In this document: positions 1-12,700 of the stretch, in pieces | Layout: each line of letters starts with the position of its first letter | Position numbering within the stretch: the stretch's first letter is position 1 | Assembly (NCBI GenBank): GCA_001598975.1 | Contig: BBXU01000203.1 | Coordinates: 80,173 to 144,172, forward strand | Direction: 5' to 3' | DNA from: Parachlorella kessleri | Taxonomy: Eukaryota; Chlorophyta; Trebouxiophyceae; Chlorellales; Chlorellaceae | DNA: 64,000 bases | Notes under the pieces: generated by a model | What the model was told of the DNA's origin: nothing | What the model saw: only the letters and a program-made list of their open reading frames with translations | Database searches by the model: none | Made by a program: the position numbers and the translations under genes

Positions 1-790
1 ACAGCGGATGTTGCGCTTGTGGCAGGAGATGTTAGCATTCGCTCTGGCCCTGCCAACAAGGCCGCGGCTCAGGGTGCCAGCATGCTGCATCTCAAGGGCA
101 GCATAGCTTTGGTTGGCAAGGAGGCTGCCGGCGTCAATTCCAAGTCAGCTCCGCCTCATGCAGTGGCCCTGTCTGCAGATGCAGTACGGGCTGCTTGCTG
201 TCTGCCTCAGCCCGTGTCTGGCCTGTATGGCAAGCTGGCAGCTGCAGGTCTCAACTACGGCCCTGAGTTCAGGTAATGCAAGCTTACAGTCAGATTGAGT
301 GACCAGTGTTTCATTGGAAGTGGTTGACAGCTGCATGCCAGTACGATAAGTGAGGAAATGCTAAAAGAGTGATCCTAACCTTTACAGATATTTACGTAAT
401 ATATCGCCATTCTTGATGTGCCCTGTGCAGGCTGCTGAGGAACGTCCACCAGGGCGAGGCTGGTGCCGCGGCAGGACTACGAGCCGCAGGCAGCGATGCT
501 GACGTCAGCGGCTTCCTGCTGCACCCGGCGGTCCTGGACAACTGCCTGCAGCTGGGCGCGGTGGTGCCTGAGGAGGCTCCCGCCGCACCCGACTCCGCCT
601 TTGTGCCGGCAGGCCTTGCAGTATACATGGTGCGGCAGCCGCTGAGACAGGGCAAAGAGGTCCTTGGCTATGCCAAGCGCAGCGCCGAGTTTGCCAGGAG
701 AGCAGCAGCTGCCACGTACAGGGATCACCTGCTGGTAGACGCTGCCGGGGCAGTGCTTGCTGTTTTGGATGGCTTGGAGGCCAAACAGCT
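1..790 (+). other. PKS dehydratase domain (C-terminal half of first visible module)
   Basis: The reading frame across exon junction 272/431 shows the DH C-terminal hot-dog fold: GLNYGPEF, then LLHPAVLDNCLQLG, which carries the catalytic Asp of the HPxxxDxxxQ motif. The N-terminal catalytic His lies upstream of the window. This DH therefore looks functional as far as it can be seen, and it is followed by the ER and KR expected of a fully reducing module. Confidence 0.85.
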
Positions 791-3700
791 GTCTGGGGCT
801 GGCAGCAGGCCAGCACGGAAGGCAGCAGCAGCAGTGCCAGAGGCACTGTATGAGGTCTGCTGGGCCGCTTCAGATGTCACCTCAGTCTCAGCAGAGCTAG
901 TCACTGTGGCAGGCTCCTACTCTGTCCTGATCAACGCTAGCCAGCCGCTGACTGCTGCTGCTGGTACGCTTCGAGCGCTCCAGACAGCACAGCGGGAGCA
1001 GGCCGCTAGCGTTGCCCTGCACACTACTACCGTGCCGCAGCCAGGCAGCATCACTGCGGCAAACTCCAGCAGCGGTGCTGCAGCTATGTGGGGCATGCTG
1101 CGAGCATTCGCCCAGGAGGCTCCGGCAGTCAGCCATGGAGGTATCCAGTCACACCGCCTCGCTCCCCAGCAAGCCATAACTAGCATTGCTGTCTCTCAGC
1201 AGCCAGCCGCAGGGCCGTCAGATGGCTATGGCAGCCTGGTCCAAAGTGGTATCGCCCTCAGAGCTGTGCTGCTCCCTAGCTCCAGGGTGGGCGAGGCATC
1301 GGCCCCCTACCATCTGATGCCTAGGCCACGGGGTGCTTTTGGCAACCTTGTGCCTGAGGCTGTTACAGTGGGCAATGCCCCGCCAGGCTGGGTGGAGGTG
1401 CAAGTGAAGGCTGTGGGCATCAACTTCAGGTCAGTCAGCAGTGGCTTCGATTGGTTGACAATAGCTTGCACGCTATCCACACCTGCAGCTGCATGCATAG
1501 TGATACTAGTGAGCCTTGTGTTTTCCCGCTTGCGAGCGAGCAGTGGAAACATTAAAGTATCAACCTTCCCTTTGCAGGGACGTGCTGAATGTCCTGGGCA
1601 TGTACCCAGGAGACCCGGGCCCGCCTGGCGGCGACTGCTCCGGCATAGTTGCCAGGGCTCCAGGCGATTTTTCTACCAGCGGCCTTAGGCCTGGGCAGGC
1701 TGTCTTTGGCCTGGCAGCCGGCAGCCTGGGCAGCTATGTCCATGCCTGCGCCAAGACAGTAGTTCCCATGCCAGCCTCAGTGACGTTCGAGGAGGCAGCC
1801 ACAATGCCCACTGTGTTCATCACTGTGGACACAGCTCTTAGCCAGCTGGCTCGCACCACCAGCAGGGATAGCGTGCTGGTCCATGCAGCAGCTGGCGGCG
1901 TGGGCCTAGCAGCCATGCAGATGATTGAGGCGTTCGGAGCCAAGGCGTTAACCACAGCTGGCAGCAGCAACAAGCGGGCTCTCCTGCGCAGCTTGGGAGC
2001 AGAGTGCGCAGTGAACTCTCGCGACACCGCCTTTGTCGGCGAGGTGTGCCAGCTGGGTGGTGCTGATGTGCTCCTGAACAGCCTTACATCCTCCGGCATG
2101 GTGGCGGCCTCGTTGGCTGCGCTCAACCGTGGCGGACGGTTTGTGGAGATCAGCAAGAGAGACATCTGGAGCGCGGGCCAGGCTGCAGCAGGTAGGACTG
2201 AGGATACATGGCAGCGACCATGTCTGAGCCTCAGGGCAATTGTGGCCTACCTGTGCTATGTGTGAAATCGGGGCTAACAGCAAGTAGTTCTAAAAGCACT
2301 AGCAACCAAAGGCGCTACCTGAGTCTCAAGGTCTGTCTCCCCCCTGCAGAGCGCCCCGACGTGCACTACTCCCTGGTGGCGGTGGACTTCATGTCAGAGG
2401 ACGCCCTGCACGCTGCGCTGACCCGTGTGGCAGCAGGCCTAGCAGGTGGCAAGCTGCGCCCGCTGCCAGCTGTTGCACACAGCCTCAGCTCAGTGCAGGC
2501 TGCCCTGCGGCAGATGTCGCAGGCCCGCCACGTAGGCAAGATCGTGGTGAGGTCGCCGGCGCTGCAGCAGCAGCCTCAACAGCAGCAGGGTTGTGGGCCA
2601 GTGCTTCTCACCGGTGGCCTGGGCACTCTGGGCCAGATTGTAGCCTCCTGGCTGGCTCGGCAGCAGATCCCAGAGCTTCACTTGCTGGGCAGGTCCGGCA
2701 GAGTTGCTGGGCAGCAGCAGCTCCAGCTGCTCCAGCCCGGCAGCCCAGCATACACAGCAGCTACCACCATCACCCAGTGTGACGCTGCCAGCTCGGAGGA
2801 CCTGCGAGGCTTGCTCGCGCTGCTTGCCCAAGCTGCAGCAGCTTCTGGCTCAGGCCATGCCGTCCAAGGCATCATGCATGCTGGCGGCGTGCTCGCTGAC
2901 GCTACCCTAACTGGCCAGACACTTGCTAGCCTGCGTACTACCATGGGGCCCAAGGTCTCTGCCTCTCAGCAGCTGCAGCGGGCCCTGGCACAGCAGCCTA
3001 CCACCTTCCAGCTGCTCTTCTCATCAGTGGCCTCCCTGCTAGGATCTCCTGGCCAGGCCAACTATGCTGCAGCCAATGCTGCTCTGGACTCACTTGCAGT
3101 ATCTGCCCAGGCACAGGTGGGGTCATTTGAGGCCATTATCAATGACTTCTCAAACTCGGCTTCTTCATGCAGAGGTCATGCTCTGTCCTTCAAACATGCC
3201 TCTGCACCAACTGGCGGTTTTCACCAATCCTGGGGAGCCGCCCGTCTGACCCCAACTCTAGCTTGTATGCAGGGCGTGCTTAGCACCTCTGTGCAATGGG
3301 GCGCCTGGGCGGGCGCTGGCATGGCTGCTGGAGATGCCTCAACAGCATCTCGCGTGGAGCGTACCGGCATGGCACTGCTGACTCCTAGCCAAGGCGTTGC
3401 CATACTCGAGGGCATGCTTGTTAGCTCCTCAGCTCCCTCTCAGCTGGCAGCCACGCCCTTTGTATGGGCTAAGTTCCTGCCACGCTTTGGCGCTGCTGTG
3501 CCAGCACTCTTTGGTGAGTTTGCAGCGCTGGCTGAAGGCAGCAAGGCCGGCGGCTCAGCGGCAGCAGCCAAGGGCAGTACAGGCACGTCTTCCGGACACG
3601 CTGGCAGCAGTGCATCCAAGGCGCCGGGCGGGCTCTCAGCTGAGGATAGAAAGGCATTTGTCCTGGAGCAAGTTCAGGAGGCAGTCAAGAGCATTGTGGG

Positions 3701-6700
3701 CGGCTCAGTCTCAGCTGACGAGCCGCTCATGGCGGCTGGGCTGGACTCGTTGGGTGCCGTGGAGCTGAAGAACAGCCTGGAAGGCAGGCTGGGTGTGCAG
3801 CTGCCAGGCACCCTGGTCTTTGACTACCCCACCATCAGTGCTTTGGCCAGCTACCTGGAGACAGTTCTGCCAGCACAGGAGGCTGGTGAAGAGGAAGCTG
3901 GCCTTGACGGTGACCGGCTCGCAGAGAGGGTGCTTCACAGCCCCAGCCAAGCACTGGTAGCAGTGCCTGCTTCCGCTGGCCCCATCTCTGTGGTGGGCAT
4001 GGCTAGCAGGACCGCCCAGGATGCCATCCTGTCGCCTTGGCCAGTGGATATCATCTCCCCAGTGCCCCTGGAGCACTGGGACGTTGATCAGCTGGCGCGG
4101 AGCAGCGGCGGCCTGCCGGCACGCTTTGGCGGCTACCTGAAGCAGACGGACCTGTTTGATGTCGCCATGTTTGGGCTGTCCTCTGGGGAGGCGGACCTCA
4201 TGGACGCACAGCAGAGGCTGCTGCTAGAGGCTTCTGTAGAGGTAAGCGGCGCGGCATTGCATCGTCCTTTCTCGTAGCAGGGTTGCACCTCAATCGCTGG
4301 TGGTGTTCCATGTGACACCGTATGCTCTGTATGTCACAGTCCAAGCTTAGAAGCATGTCATTCTCTTGCACTTGAGTGCAGGCTATCCTCCAAGCCGGCC
4401 TTGCCACAGCCCAGCCCAGCACCACTGCCGTGGCTGTTGGCATAGCCAGCGCAGAGTACAACAACTACATCGTGACCCGCTTCACGTCAGTCCTCAGTGC
4501 GTACAGCGCTACGGGCGGTGCACCCAGCGTCGCTTCCGGCCGCCTCTCCTACACTTTTGGTTTCAAGGGCCCGGCCGTCTCGGTAGATACTGCCTGCTCG
4601 TCATCCCTGGTTGCCACCCATATCGCTACCAGCAACATGTGGGGTGGCGCAGCCTGCTCCGGCGCCCTGGCAGCGGGCGTGGGCCTGCTGCTGTCCCCAG
4701 ACACCACCGCCATGTTCCACAAGGCAGGCATGCTGGCAGCTGACGGCCGCTGCAAGACGCTGGACCAGGCAGCAGACGGCTACGTCCGTGGCGAGGCATG
4801 TGGTGTGATGGTACTGCAAGCGGGGGCAGCTCATGCTGCTGTGGCTGTGTACCTAGCCAGCGCTGTGAACCAGGACGGTCGCTCCAGCTCCCTCACGGCG
4901 CCCAACGGACCCTCACAGCAGGATGCCATCAGGGCAGCACTGCAGCTGGGCAGTCTGGCAGCAAGTGACGTCACGCACCTGCAGATGCACGGCACGGGCA
5001 CTCCCCTGGGGGACCCCATTGAGGTTGGGGCAGCCGCAGCAGTGCTTGTTGATGGAGCCAGGAGGCAGGCGCCGCTGGCGGCAGGTACAGCCAAGGCGTG
5101 GATTGGGCACACTGAGGCAGCTGCTGGCATCACGGGGCTCACCCATGCGGCTATGGGCTTGTCCCATCAGCTCACACAAGGTAAGGATGCCTGTGGACTT
5201 TCAACATCAGAACCCCAGCGCAGAAGCCTAAATGATATTGGCGTTTGACCCTGTTCGTTGTCATGCTACGTTGCCAATGTGAGTCATTCTGAATTGCCTA
5301 CACTGTTCGTTTGTCATTTGACACTGTTTGCTGTCACGCTACTTCCAGTGTGTAAATCAAACTGCGAATGCCCCTTCTCCTTGCAGGCATCCTACACCTC
5401 TCGCATGTCAACCATCACATCGCCACCGTCCTGGACATCTCAGCCAGCAGGGGTGGCCCCATAGGCTGGCACCTGCCGCGATTGACATCGTCTGCCGCCA
5501 CCCTCAGCCCCCAAACCACCGGCATCAGCTCATTTGCCTTCCAGGGTACCAATGCGCATGCCCTCCTGCGGCAGCAAGCAGCCTCTTCAGCGGATCTAGC
5601 CACAGCTGTCTCGCGCTCCGCCTTGGCAGTGTGGTCGCACCAGCGGGCGTGGGTGGCGCCCCCGGTGCACATCCTACTCCAGCGCGCCACAGCAGCAGCA
5701 ATGAGTGGGCAGCCTTCCAGGCTGCAGGTGGCTTTCGAGGCCTCCTTGGCGGTGCCTCAGCTGGCGTTCCTGTGGGAGCACCACGTCCTAGGCATGGTCA
5801 TGTTCCCAGCCACTGCCTTTGTGGAAATGGGCCTTGCTGCACAGCGGGTGCTGACAAACAGCAACGACCTGTGCGGCAGCTCCCTGCGTGGCGCAGTATT
5901 TGCCACTCCACTGACGCTCAACACTGCCGGCGTGGCTCCAAAGGTGGTGTGCACCCTCGCTCCCCACACCGGCGCAGTGGAGCTTGGCTCCCTTGCGGAT
6001 AGTGGCCAGCACCGGTCTCACTTCTACGCAGCAGTCTCAGCAGTGCAGCACCTTAACAGTTCCTCGCCGACAGCCAGCCCTGCAGCCACCAGGCGCCTTG
6101 CAGCCGCTGCAGCCAAGGTCTTGCAGCCTCTGCTAGCAAGCAGCCAGGGCTCCACACCAGACACCCACCTGGCCTGTGGCGTTGTCACCGCTCCTGAGGT
6201 TGAGTTGGGGCTGGCCCTGCACCCAACAGTCTCAGAGGCCTCCCAGCACCTCTCAGTGGTCCATAGCCTAAACCCCAGGCTTGCTACCACGCTGAGGGTA
6301 GCTGCCAAGGTGGACAGCATATATGTGCCAGCAGCTGCTAAGGCGGGTGGAGAGCTGTGGACTTTCAGCCTGGCAGACCTTGCCGCCAAGAGCAGCAAGA
6401 AATGGCTGGCAACAGCAGAAGGAGACAGTGCAGCTGGCCTGTTTGCAAATGTGGAAAGCCGCCGGCTCGTTGCCCATCGCCCCACTGTCATGACTCCCAG
6501 GTAAGCTTTCTTCCCAAGTCCCATCTCAAACTGGTTTACATGCAGCTGTTGTGGCTGCGCTGCACAACTTGACAACTGTCATCCAAAACTAGACGGCATG
6601 GGAGACTGCTATGGTGCTTTTGTTGACGGAGCATCCTTCCTTGCTACCCTTTCACTGTTACAGTCTTTGTTGACCAAGCAGCATGGGCCAGATGGCGTAC

Positions 6701-9700
6701 GCTGTTTGACTTAACTGGACTAATCTTTGTGACCTGTGCAGGACTGCACATTCTCCACACACGCCTTTCACGCCCTTCACCCCAGCCTCACCACACACTC
6801 CCATGTACCTCATGTCGCCGTCTGGCGCGGGCATGGCCTACACCTTCTTCGGCACCGCCCATAATACCAGTGCCCCACCTGCCGCTGCTATGCCTGCTGC
6901 ACCTGCCATGGACCTTGAGAGTCTCCAGGTGGGTTGGAAAGCTTCTCACATCCTGCTCGATCAGCAATGTCTGTCCAGCATGCAAGCGTGGCGATGGAAG
7001 AGAGACGATACACATCTCTTGAGCCTAACTTCTGGGCTCTTGATCTGTTTAGGGAAGGTGCTCGTTTTAAAGCTGGCGTTGTTGCTACCCTGCAGGCCTT
7101 GGTGTCGGAGGCAGTGCAGACCGTCATGGGCAGCGCTGTAGGGCACGACGAGCCCCTCATGGCAGCTGGGCTGGACTCCCTGGGTGCCACAGAGCTGCAG
7201 CAGAACCTGGCAGACTCACTCGGCCTCCAGCTGCCCTCCACCCTTGTCTTTGACTACCCCACCATCAGCGCTATCTCGGAGTACCTTGCCGGCAAGCTTT
7301 CAGGTGCTACAGCTGCAGCACAGGAGCAGCAGCTGGCAGCCTATGTGCCAAGGGCTGGTAGCCTGGGCTCGACAGCGGGTGACCATGGCAGAGCAGTGGC
7401 ACTGGTGGGAGCCGCAGGGCACACTGCCCTGCTGCAGCAGTACCAGGGAGGAGATGCCAGCAGCAGGGTGCCGCTGGGCAGATGGGATGTGGATTCAGGG
7501 CTCATCACCGGTGATGGCACACTACCCGCACAGGTGAGACAACAAGCAGTGCAAGCCGGAAGCTAGTTAGCTTACATGCTTATCTTGTTGTTCATGCCCT
7601 CTGCCTCTGTTCCAGCACCTCCCCCACGTCTTCCAAAACTAGCCAAGTAGAAAGATCCTCCCAGTAGTACCATAAACATGCTCCTGCGCTTCAACCCCTG
7701 CCGCTCTTCCTCCGAACCCTGCAGTTTGGCGTCTTCCTCAACGGCGTGGAGCGCTTTGATTCGGAGGCCTTTGGCATCATGCGCAGCGAGGCAGTCACCA
7801 TGGACCCCCAGCAACGCTTGCTGCTGCACGCTGTGCATGCTGCGCTGACTGGAGGCACCGCCAGCGTGTCAGGGCGCAACGTGGGCGCCTATGTGGGCAT
7901 TGCTGCCACCGACTACGACCCTCTCAGCCGCCAGTACGGGGTACCAATCAGCAGCTTCAGCTTTACCGCAGCCTCACCCAGTGTGGCGTCTGGCAGGATC
8001 AGCTACGTCTTTAGCCTGCGGGGCCAGAATGCCAGCGTGGACACAGCATGCTCAGCGTCGCTGGTGGCCACCCACCTGGCATGCCTGGCCTTCAGGGATG
8101 GCCCCATGGAGGGGGCTCTGGCCTGTGGTGTGCTGCTGTGCCTGGTGCCCCAGTCCACCCTCATGCTCCTCCGGGCTGGCATGATCAGCCCAGAGGGGCG
8201 CTCCAAGACACTGGATGCCTCCGCAGACGGCTACGTGCGTGGCGAAACCTGTCGGGCAGTCTATTTGAAGCCCCTTGCCCTAGTTGGCCTTGATACCCCA
8301 GCCCTGGGGGTGGTTGTGGGCTCAGCGGTCAACACCAATGGCAGGGCTAGCTCCCTCACAGCGCCCAACGGCCCTTCGCAGCAGGCGCTGCTGCGGGAGG
8401 CAATGGCAGGAGCAGGCGTGGTAGCTCGGCAGGTGGACGGCCTCCAGATGCACAGCAATGGCACCTCCCTGGGAGATCCCATTGAGGTTGGGGCAGCGTC
8501 AGCAGTGCTGCTTGAGGGCACCGGGCGTAGCACGCCATTCGCCTTGGCCACCGCCAAGGGCTACACTGGCCACCAGGAGTCTGGGGCTGGTGTGGCAGGC
8601 CTGATGGAGGCCTCATTGCTGGCCCAGCATGCCGCCATGCCGCCAGCAGTCAACCTGAGGCATCTGAACCCCCATGTGCACGGTGCCCTGACTGGCCATG
8701 CGGTCACCATAGCCCGCGGCGGACCATATGGCATGCCCAGTGCTCAGGCCGACCGGCCGCTGCTGCTGGGAGTCAGCTCCTTTGGTGCGCAGGGCACCAA
8801 TGCCCATGCACTGCTGTCAGGCAGCGGTGCTGCGGCAGCGATTGAGGTTGCACCGGAGGGGCTGGTGGGAGGTAGAAAGTGGAAATGCAGCACTTGCTGG
8901 GTGGCACCGCGGGTTCAGGTGAGGCTGGGGTTACCACGGTGCAGCATCTGACCTTGCATTGTGGAGCGTCTCTGGCACACTACAGGCTGCAGAGCTCCAG
9001 GCAGGGTTGACATCTCTCTATGAGTCACTGAAGCTTTACTTGAAGTTGGCTTTAGGCACGGCAGCTGGAGCCCAGTTCAAGGTCAACAGGCCTGTTTTGG
9101 CACTCGTTTGTTTCATCTCACATTTGAGGTTGCTGCTGCAGGCCCTTCTGCATCGAGCCGTGGTGCACAAGCGCAGCAGGACCCGCCAGGGCTCCGTCAG
9201 GTTGGAGGCACAGCTGGCAGTGCCCAAGCTAGCCTTCCTACAAGAAACAGCTATCCATGGCAAGCCCCACTTGCCGGCAGCAGTCCTTCTTTCCATGGCA
9301 GCATCAGCTTTCCACCTAGTGTGCACAGAGGATCATGCCGAAGGCTTGCTCACAGGCATTGCTGCAGTGGCACCTGTGCCCCTGCCTGGTGCTGCGCCTG
9401 CTGTGGCCAGCCTGTCACTCAGCATGGCCAGCGGGGCAGCGGAGGTGACACTGGCAGAGCAGAAGCTGCTCAGTGCCAAGCTGGGCACTGCAGCAGCAAC
9501 GCTTGGGAATGCTTCCACTACGACGACAGCAGCCTCCTTCCTGGCTAACATGTTGAGCATGTGCAAGCCTACAACAAAACCTGGCCAGGCGCCTGCATTT
9601 GCTGACCTTGCAACATTTACTCACTCTGAGGCGGCAGGCTACGCTACACATCCTGGCATGCTGCGCGCGGCTGTCATTTTGTCGGCTATTCAGCACAGCA

Positions 9701-12700
9701 GCATGGGTATCTCCCCTATGACCTGGGTCAGAACAGTTGCCGTCTTCCGGCTCGGCACGGCTGGGACAGCACCTGCCACACAGCTGGCAATCAGCTGCGC
9801 CGCTGAACATGCAGGCGATGCCTGGCTGACAGCCAGCATCAGCCTCACCTCAACAGCAGCTGCAGCACCAGTCTTCCAGCTGGAGGGAGTGGTGGTTGGC
9901 GAGCATGACTTGCCACCCATGTCTCCTGGTCCGCATGCTTTGCGTGCTGAGGAGCCTGCCGGGGCCGCTGAGCAGGAGGCAGAGCAGGGCATGGCGGCAG
10001 ACAACCCGCTGCTGGCCATGCCGGAGGAGGAGCGCCTCATGCATCTGCAGGCCCTGGTAAGCGTTGTGTGTCAGATCGGATGGTACAATTCGCAGCATGA
10101 TTGCACATGACTGTCGCTGCTGGGTGCTCTGCATCTGGCTTGCAAGTCCAGGTCACCATTTTATCTTTGGAAGATTGCCTGGTGCCTGGTACCTGGACCA
10201 CAGCCTCTCATGCTGCAATGGGCAGAAACATGAACTCCATGGATGGCTAAGTTGTTGCACTTTCCTTATTGCCCGCAGGTGATGACGGAGGTACGCAACA
10301 TGATGGGCCATGCGGTGCATCCAGACGAGCCGCTGATGGCCAACGGCCTGGACTCACGAGGTGGTATGGAGCTGCGCCGTGCCCTGGCAGAAGCCGTGGG
10401 AATGCAGGTGCGAAAGTTGCCCAGGCAATGTACCTTCGCTACATTCGCAAAGCTGATACCTTGTCTGCATGGGTTTGGTAGTGTGTATAGAGCTGCAGGT
10501 GACCCATGGAGCTTCCTAGCCAGACATAGGAGAGACTAACGCCTGGCAACTTTCCCTTGGGTATGCAGCTGCCTGTGACGCTTCTCTACGACTACCAGTC
10601 GATGACCGCTATTGTGGAGTACATCAACACAACAGTCAAGGAGGCCTCCGCTTCACAGCAGCCAGTCACTGATGGCATACATGATGAGGCAAGTCCTTTT
10701 ACATACTTCCTTGGCCTGCCATTGGTAGCCAGTCCATGCACGCAGCGGCAGCCTCAACAGACACCATTGCCGCAGCATGATCCCTGAAGTATTTTGAAGG
10801 AGGAGTAGGGAGGCATAGCGCGAAGGGTAGGATGTAAGAGCAGTGCAAGTTGTGTGTATGCAGGACATGGGCACCCAGGTGCCCAGCGGGCCCAGCACAG
10901 CCATGGCCATGGCTGCTGCCAACAAGCCCTCGGAGCTGCTGAAGACCCTGCGGCCGCCTCCTGCACTCCGAGCACTGTTCCTAGCGGCACCCGGCGTGGC
11001 CAATGCCCAGAGCGCCTACTTCTCCTTCAGCCAGTTCCTCCAGGCAAGCTTTCTCCAAGCACTTCCTGCTGGCCACTCCCTACCGATTTGAAGCGGGGCA
11101 TCGGGCTGTTGCATGCCTAAAACCTTGCACGTGGCGACTTCTGCCCTGCCTTCCAGGAGGTGCCATGAACTCAGTCGTCTGCAGCGGTGACCCCTGCACG
11201 CGCCCTTGTCCTGTGCATCGCCTTGAGATCCTGCTGGTTGCTGTGCTGCCTGCAGTGGTCCCAGAACAACCCCATCTACGTACTGGACAAGGACAACGAC
11301 CTCAACGTGTGTGAGCTAGCCCTCAAGAACGCTAGCGACATAGTGAAAGTCCAGCCGGAGGGCCCCTACCTGCTGGGAGGCCACTCCTACGGCGGCTGCG
11401 TGGCTGCTGAGATAGCCATGGTGCTGGAGAGCTGGGGCCATGAAGTGGGCCTTGTGCTGGTAGGTCTTTACATCATCAATTATAAATACTGTAAATAAAG
11501 AAAAAAATCAGGCGCATGTCGGATAGCTGGGTAGTGGATTCTGGATAGAGCTGCCCTTTGAAGCTACCCTTATGCGGCCGGTGGTTCTTTGGCAGGGTGG
11601 TGGGTGCTCAAAACTGAGCTCAAGCTTGCTGGCTGTGGCTGGACGCAGGTAATGGACACTCCTCGCCCGGAGCAGATCCGCACGGCACAGCCCCAGGCAG
11701 AGGAGGCCACAGACGAGGATAACCTGGAGCTTATGGAGATGATTCTGGGAGCCCTGGGCAGGGATGCCCTGGGCCTGGGCAGCAGCATTGCGCACCCCAA
11801 GGAGAGCGCTGAGTGGAAGGGCATGACGGTGAGTCAGCTCTGCAGGAGCTTGGTAAATCATTGCCTAACGCATGAGAGGTTGAATCATAGGGGTGGTGAT
11901 TCTCTCACTGTCGCTTTGGGTTGCCCCTACCTTATGCACTGGGGCTGCCAACTAGTAGGCTGACAGACATTCGGTGAGGTAAGCTGAAGCACCTTAATAT
12001 TTAAACTCCATGCCCCCTTGCAGATGGACGAGAAGTATGCCTTCTTTGCCCCCATCTGGCGTGTCATGCGTGACAACAACATGAGCGTGGCGGAGGTGAA
12101 GGACCAGGTCCAGTATGTGGCACTGACAGTGAAGCAAGCCAGCCAGGTGTCCGACCTGCGCCACCACCACTACTCGGCAGAGAAGCTGAAGGTGAGGCAT
12201 GGGTGCCACATGAAAGAAATTGGGTGGCGGCTACTCTAGGCGACAGATGTGCAGCAGCATGTTTTGCTACTAGTGACATGCACTTCCAAGAGTGATGCTT
12301 GTTCATGGGGAACGCATGAGGCCGCTGCAGTGCTTTCTGTTGGCAAGGACGTGGGAGTCTGAGGCTCAAATGAAAGGTTGTGCACAGCTGAAGGGTTTAC
12401 ATCCTTCATGCCACACCTACCCACCCTCTGCAGGCCCCTGTGGTGTACTTCCGTGCCGCCACCGAGGGCGCCTGCACGTACATGGACGACAGGCGGGACG
12501 CTCGCCTGCCCCACGGTGCCTGCTGGTACGACCTGTGCGACCACCTGGAGGTCCTCGACATCCCTGGGGACCATTTCAGCATCCTGCGGCAGGTGGGTGG
12601 ATGGTTATGCATATGGGAGGGGGGGACCCAGTGAGCCCTCCTTCCTCAGAATCCAGGCTGGCCAACTGCATGGATGGATCACCTGCTCTGCATTGAGCAA

